Shown in pieces: positions 58,669 through 64,000 of a stretch of DNA of 64,000 nt; positions within the stretch are counted from its first letter, which is position 1; every line of letters starts with the position of its first letter. The translations under genes were made by a program, and so were the position numbers. The notes under the pieces were generated by a model. It was given only the letters and a program-made list of their open reading frames with translations, searched no databases and was not told where the DNA came from. The DNA comes from Mycobacterium sp. BK086 (GTDB taxonomy: Bacteria > Actinomycetota > Actinomycetes > Mycobacteriales > Mycobacteriaceae): contig SNWL01000007.1 in NCBI GenBank assembly GCA_004362315.1, positions 310,001 through 374,000 on the forward strand, given 5' to 3'.

Positions 58669-59145
58669 CTAGGGGTAGTAGTCGGGGGACGACGGGACGG
58701 TGGCCGCCACGAGCACCCAGAACACGAACCACAACACGTACCCGACCACGACCACGGCGCCGATCGCCAGCCCGGCAACCGCCAGTCCGAACCCGTCCTG
58801 GCCGGTGCGCTTGGTCTCGCGCATGGCAATGATCCCGAGGATGATCCCGGCGATCGACGGCAGACCGCACAACAGCAGGCCGGCCAGCGAGGTCACCAGC
58901 GCCGCGATGGCCTTGCCGTTGGTGCCGGGCGGTTTGGTGGGCCGGTACGGATCGTAGGGATCGGCGGTGTAGCCCGCGTAGTTCGGGTACGGGTAGCCCG
59001 TGGGCGGGGGATAAGCCGACGGGGGCGGATACCCCGAGGGTGCCGGATACGGCGGATACGGCGTCGGGTAATTCGCCGGATAGTCCACCGGGGCATAGGG
59101 ATCGGTGGGCTTGGGCGTGCCGTCGGGCGGCGGCGGCATGGTCAT
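58669..59145 (-). CDS. DUF4190 proline-rich membrane protein, copy 1
   Basis: A 158-residue protein with a Pro/Tyr/Gly-rich cytoplasmic head (about 1-65) and a DUF4190 membrane domain with two to three helices (GKAIAALVTSLAGLLLCGLPSIAGIILGIIAMRET-type, shown here by KAIAALVTSLAG and IILGIIAM). Function unknown; such heads often bind partners. ATG 59145 overlaps the stop of the upstream paralogue (ATGA), so both are made together. Corresponds in place to Rv1233c. Confidence 0.85.
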   Translation of the reverse strand: MTMPPPPDGTPKPTDPYAPVDYPANYPTPYPPYPAPSGYPPPSAYPPPTGYPYPNYAGYTADPYDPYRPTKPPGTNGKAIAALVTSLAGLLLCGLPSIAGIILGIIAMRETKRTGQDGFGLAVAGLAIGAVVVVGYVLWFVFWVLVAATVPSSPDYYP

Positions 59146-59774
59146 TGCGCCACGATCCCGACGATCGTCCAGATTCCGCTGATGACCAATGTGGCCGCGC
59201 CGAGCACGATCCCGGCGACCGCCATGCCATAGCCGCCTTGGCGGGTCTGCTTGATCTGGTTGAGGGCGATGACGCCCAGCACGACGCCGACGACGGACAG
59301 GATCCAGAGACAGAACAACGGGATCCCGAGGACCGAGGTCACCAACGACGCGATCGCCAACGTGTTGGTTCCCGTCGGCGGTGCGGGATAGCCGTAGCCG
59401 CCCGGATAGGGCGCGGCGCCGTATTGCGGTGGCGGCGGCGGCGGATATGCGCCGCCCGGTTGCGGGGGCGGGTAGTACGGCGTCGGCTCTGAATAGCCCG
59501 GCGCTCCGTAACCACCGGGGGCCGGCGGCGGGTAACCCGGTTGCGGGGCGTAGCCCGGCGGCAGATACGTGGGCGCGGGGTAGTCCGACGGCGGCGGGTA
59601 CGCGCTGGGCGCCTCATAGGCGGGCGGGGACGGCTCATACCCCGACGGGGCTGCCTCGTAGCTGGGCGGCGTGGGGTTTTTTTCGAGCGACGGGGCTTCG
59701 TAAGTCCCTTCGGAGGGACTCTGATCGCCTGCGTTCTGCGGCTTTTCGCCGGAGTCGCCGCCGGAAGCTGTCAT
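59142..59774 (-). CDS. DUF4190 proline-rich membrane protein, copy 2
   Basis: A 210-residue paralogue of the downstream gene with a longer Pro/Tyr/Gly head (about 1-140; YPPPSDYPAPTYLPPGY-like repeats) and the same helical DUF4190 domain (TLAIASLVTSVLGIPLF, then IALNQIKQTRQ). Two such genes side by side point to a tandem duplication. ATG 59774 is preferred to an upstream TTG. The divergent stress-protein-like gene starts 108 bases away. Confidence 0.85.
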   Translation of the reverse strand: MTASGGDSGEKPQNAGDQSPSEGTYEAPSLEKNPTPPSYEAAPSGYEPSPPAYEAPSAYPPPSDYPAPTYLPPGYAPQPGYPPPAPGGYGAPGYSEPTPYYPPPQPGGAYPPPPPPQYGAAPYPGGYGYPAPPTGTNTLAIASLVTSVLGIPLFCLWILSVVGVVLGVIALNQIKQTRQGGYGMAVAGIVLGAATLVISGIWTIVGIVAQ

Positions 59775-59881
59775 GCTGATCAACCTAGCGTATGTGCAGG
59801 TGGCGCGGGACTGGCTTGCCGTCGGGCAGGCTGGTGGCAGCGACGCGACAAACGGTGCGCACGACAGGAGAATGTTCAGTT

Positions 59882-60400
59882 ATGACCAGTCCTTTCACCC
59901 CGGGTCAGAACCCAGGCGGCGGCTCCGCCGCGTCCCGTCGCGGGCCGGTGGGCCTGCCGACCCCGCCCAAGGGCTGGCCGATCGGTTCTTACCCCACCTA
60001 CGCCGAGGCGCAAAAGGCCGTCGACTATCTGTCCGACGAGCAGTTCCCCGTGCAGGACGTGACCATCGTCGGCGTGGACTTGATGCAGGTCGAGCGGGTC
60101 ACCGGCCGGCTGTCGTGGCCAAAGGTGCTCGGCGGTGGGGTGATCACCGGCGCCTGGCTGGGTATCTTCATCGGCCTGGTGCTGGGCTTCTTCAGCCCCA
60201 ACCCGTGGGCGTCGCTGATCACCGGTGTGGTCGCGGGCGTCATCTTCGGGCTCATCACGTCGGCCGTGCCGTACGCGATGGCCCGTGGCACAAGGGATTT
60301 CAGTTCGACCATGCAACTGGTGGCGGGCCGCTACGACGTTTTGTGTGATCCGCAGAGCGCCGAGAAGGCGCGGGACATGCTGGCGCGCTTGACCATTTAG
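59882..60400 (+). CDS. General stress protein 17M-like membrane protein
   Basis: A 172-residue protein: a Gly/Pro-rich N-terminal tail, a domain like the general stress protein 17M type (SYPTYAEAQKAVDYLSDEQFPVQDVTIVG; the visible core is YAEAQKAVDYL), then two membrane helices (about 85-130) and a short soluble end. The place is that of Rv1234. ATG 59882 lies 11 bases after GGAG, a slightly long spacing; no better start is in frame. A hairpin follows directly, then lpqY. Confidence 0.82.
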   Translation: MTSPFTPGQNPGGGSAASRRGPVGLPTPPKGWPIGSYPTYAEAQKAVDYLSDEQFPVQDVTIVGVDLMQVERVTGRLSWPKVLGGGVITGAWLGIFIGLVLGFFSPNPWASLITGVVAGVIFGLITSAVPYAMARGTRDFSSTMQLVAGRYDVLCDPQSAEKARDMLARLTI

Positions 60401-60406
60401 GCCCCG

Positions 60407-60431
60407 AATCGTGGCTTTGGCGGTCACGATT
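60407..60431. other. Hairpin upstream of lpqY
   Basis: AATCGTG (60407-60413) and CACGATT (60425-60431) are exact inverse complements around 11 bases, starting six bases after the upstream stop. It may end the upstream message or serve as an operator for the lpqY-sugABC operon, whose start lies 145 bases downstream. Confidence 0.4.
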
Positions 60432-60512
60432 GGGCTGCATACGGCGTGGGAGTGTTGCACATCACGCCGCCGGGGTTCTACGGTTTGCGCGCGGGGCAAT
60501 GCCCTGCCGTGA

Positions 60513-62908
<2,396 letters not shown>

Positions 62909-63745
62909 ATGTCTGAGCGGGTTGGCGCCCGGCGGGCGGCGAGCTGGGTGGTCATCGACGCCCTCGTGGTGATCTATGCGCTCTTCCCGGTGCTGTGGAT
63001 CCTGAGCCTGTCCCTGAAGCCGACGTCAACCGTCAAGGACGGCAAGCTGATTCCGTCGGAGATCACCTTCGACAACTACAAGGGCATCTTCAACGGCGAC
63101 GCCTTCAGCTCCGCGCTGGTCAACTCGATCGGCATCGGGCTGATCACCACCGTGATCGCGGTGGTCATCGGCGGGATGGCCGCCTACGCCGTGGCCCGGC
63201 TGGACTTCAAGGGCAAGAAGGCGCTCATCGGTGCGGCCTTGCTGATCGCGATGTTCCCCCAGATCTCGCTGGTGACACCGCTGTTCAACATCGAGCGCCG
63301 GCTCGGACTGTTCGATACCTGGCCCGGCTTGATCATTCCGTACATCACCTTCGCGCTGCCGTTGGCGATCTACACACTGTCGGCGTTCTTCCGGGAGATT
63401 CCCTGGGATCTGGAGAAGGCCGCCAAGATGGACGGCGCCACAGCGGCTCAGGCGTTTCGCCGGGTGATCGCACCGCTGGCCGCACCGGGCATCGTGACGG
63501 CCGCCATCCTGGTGTTCATCTTCGCCTGGAACGACCTGCTGCTGGCGCTGTCGCTGACGGCCACCAACGCCGCGATCACCGCGCCGGTAGCCATCGCGAA
63601 CTTCACCGGCAGTTCGCAATTCGAGGAGCCGACCGGTTCGATCGCGGCGGGCGCGATGGTGATCACGGTTCCGATCATCGTGTTCGTTCTGATCTTCCAA
63701 CGACGGATCGTGGCCGGACTGACCTCCGGTGCGGTGAAGGGGTAG
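62909..63745 (+). CDS. sugB: Trehalose ABC transporter permease SugB
   Basis: A 278-residue MalG-type permease with six helices and the EAA loop ([18 protein letters not shown] near 172) that meets the SugC ATPase. It begins right after the sugA stop and ends four bases before sugC. Confidence 0.96.
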   Translation: MSERVGARRAASWVVIDALVVIYALFPVLWILSLSLKPTSTVKDGKLIPSEITFDNYKGIFNGDAFSSALVNSIGIGLITTVIAVVIGGMAAYAVARLDFKGKKALIGAALLIAMFPQISLVTPLFNIERRLGLFDTWPGLIIPYITFALPLAIYTLSAFFREIPWDLEKAAKMDGATAAQAFRRVIAPLAAPGIVTAAILVFIFAWNDLLLALSLTATNAAITAPVAIANFTGSSQFEEPTGSIAAGAMVITVPIIVFVLIFQRRIVAGLTSGAVKG

Positions 63746-63749
63746 TTCG

Positions 63750-64000
63750 ATGGCCGAGATAGTCCTGGACCATGTCACCAAGAGTTATCCGGACGGCGCG
63801 GTCGCCGTGAAGGATCTCAGCCTGACGATCGCCGACGGCGAGTTCGTCATCCTGGTCGGTCCGTCCGGGTGCGGTAAGTCCACCACGCTCAACATGATCG
63901 CCGGCCTGGAGGACATCAGCTCCGGTGAGCTGCGCATCGGCGGTGGCCGGGTCAACGAGAAGGCGCCCCGCGACCGCGATATCGCGATGGTCTTCCAGTC
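63750..64000 (+). CDS. sugC: Trehalose ABC transporter ATPase SugC, 5' part
   Basis: The first 83 codons of the MalK-type ATPase are in the window. It starts [16 protein letters not shown] and carries Walker A as GPSGCGKST near 39-47 and the Q-loop (MVFQS) at the very end. The signature, Walker B and regulatory domains lie beyond the window. It energises LpqY-SugAB. Confidence 0.95.
   Translation, partial: MAEIVLDHVTKSYPDGAVAVKDLSLTIADGEFVILVGPSGCGKSTTLNMIAGLEDISSGELRIGGGRVNEKAPRDRDIAMVFQ

Overview
The window is high-GC chromosomal DNA from an actinobacterium, almost certainly a non-tuberculous Mycobacterium (Mycolicibacterium type). Support comes from an MspA-type porin, mycothiol (mshB), F420 (fbiC) and methylglucose-lipopolysaccharide (gpgS) genes, a sigE-rseA-htrA-tatB block and an LpqY-SugABC trehalose importer. 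From memory, the backbone order matches M. tuberculosis Rv1165 (typA) to Rv1238 (sugC). No PE/PPE genes are present where that species has them.

Layout. 1-2.8 kb: a CYP142-like P450 and a membrane protein, then three 57-bp tandem repeats and a small zinc-ribbon membrane protein. 2.8-7.3 kb: a membrane protein, typA and lpqW. 7.3-15 kb: an accessory stretch with three secreted proteins of unknown function that carry Ser/Lys-rich tails, a methyltransferase, a ClC channel, mshB and two small genes. 15.2-20.5 kb: fbiC, a PfpI/DJ-1 protein, an ABM monooxygenase, fdxC and a dapC-like aminotransferase. 20.5-28.1 kb: the mspA-type porin, proline catabolism (pruC, pruA, pruB), a TauE-type permease, an acyltransferase and a secreted protein. 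28.2-40.3 kb: NUDIX, fadD36, VOC, dapD, dapE, an ATPase, LOG, fadD6, folP2, gpgS, a DivIVA-like protein, tagA and a DUF3117 protein. 40.3-42.9 kb: divergent glgM(glgA)/glgC. 42.9-49.7 kb: DUF4126, a TetR-controlled ABC export operon, LysR and an O-methyltransferase. 50-53.3 kb: sigE, rseA, htrA, tatB. 53.3-60.4 kb: mrp, a lytic transglycosylase, DUF1003, MgtE-N/CBS, a CitE-like lyase, two DUF4190 proteins and a stress-protein-like membrane protein. 60.6-64 kb: lpqY, sugA, sugB and the start of sugC, cut by the window edge.

Functional themes. Most genes serve the cell envelope or its surveillance: diaminopimelate synthesis (dapC-like, dapD, dapE), glycogen/maltose-1-phosphate and MGLP precursors (glgM, glgC, gpgS), trehalose recycling, PIM/LAM regulation (lpqW), the porin, a peptidoglycan lyase, and the envelope-stress sigma factor with its anti-sigma factor and HtrA protease. 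Proline catabolism, F420 and mycothiol genes serve redox balance.

The less expected signals are these: a CTAG-bounded 57-bp repeat array between convergent genes; an 11-bp-spaced direct repeat upstream of two secreted-protein genes and, in related form, upstream of sigE; two genes that seem to start with CTG; an Asp-to-Asn change in the porin constriction; and a 36-bp dyad over the tetR start. No tRNA, rRNA, CRISPR, insertion sequence or prophage was seen, and no gene-free stretch exceeds 300 bases. I found no clear evidence of a wholly new defence or mobile system.
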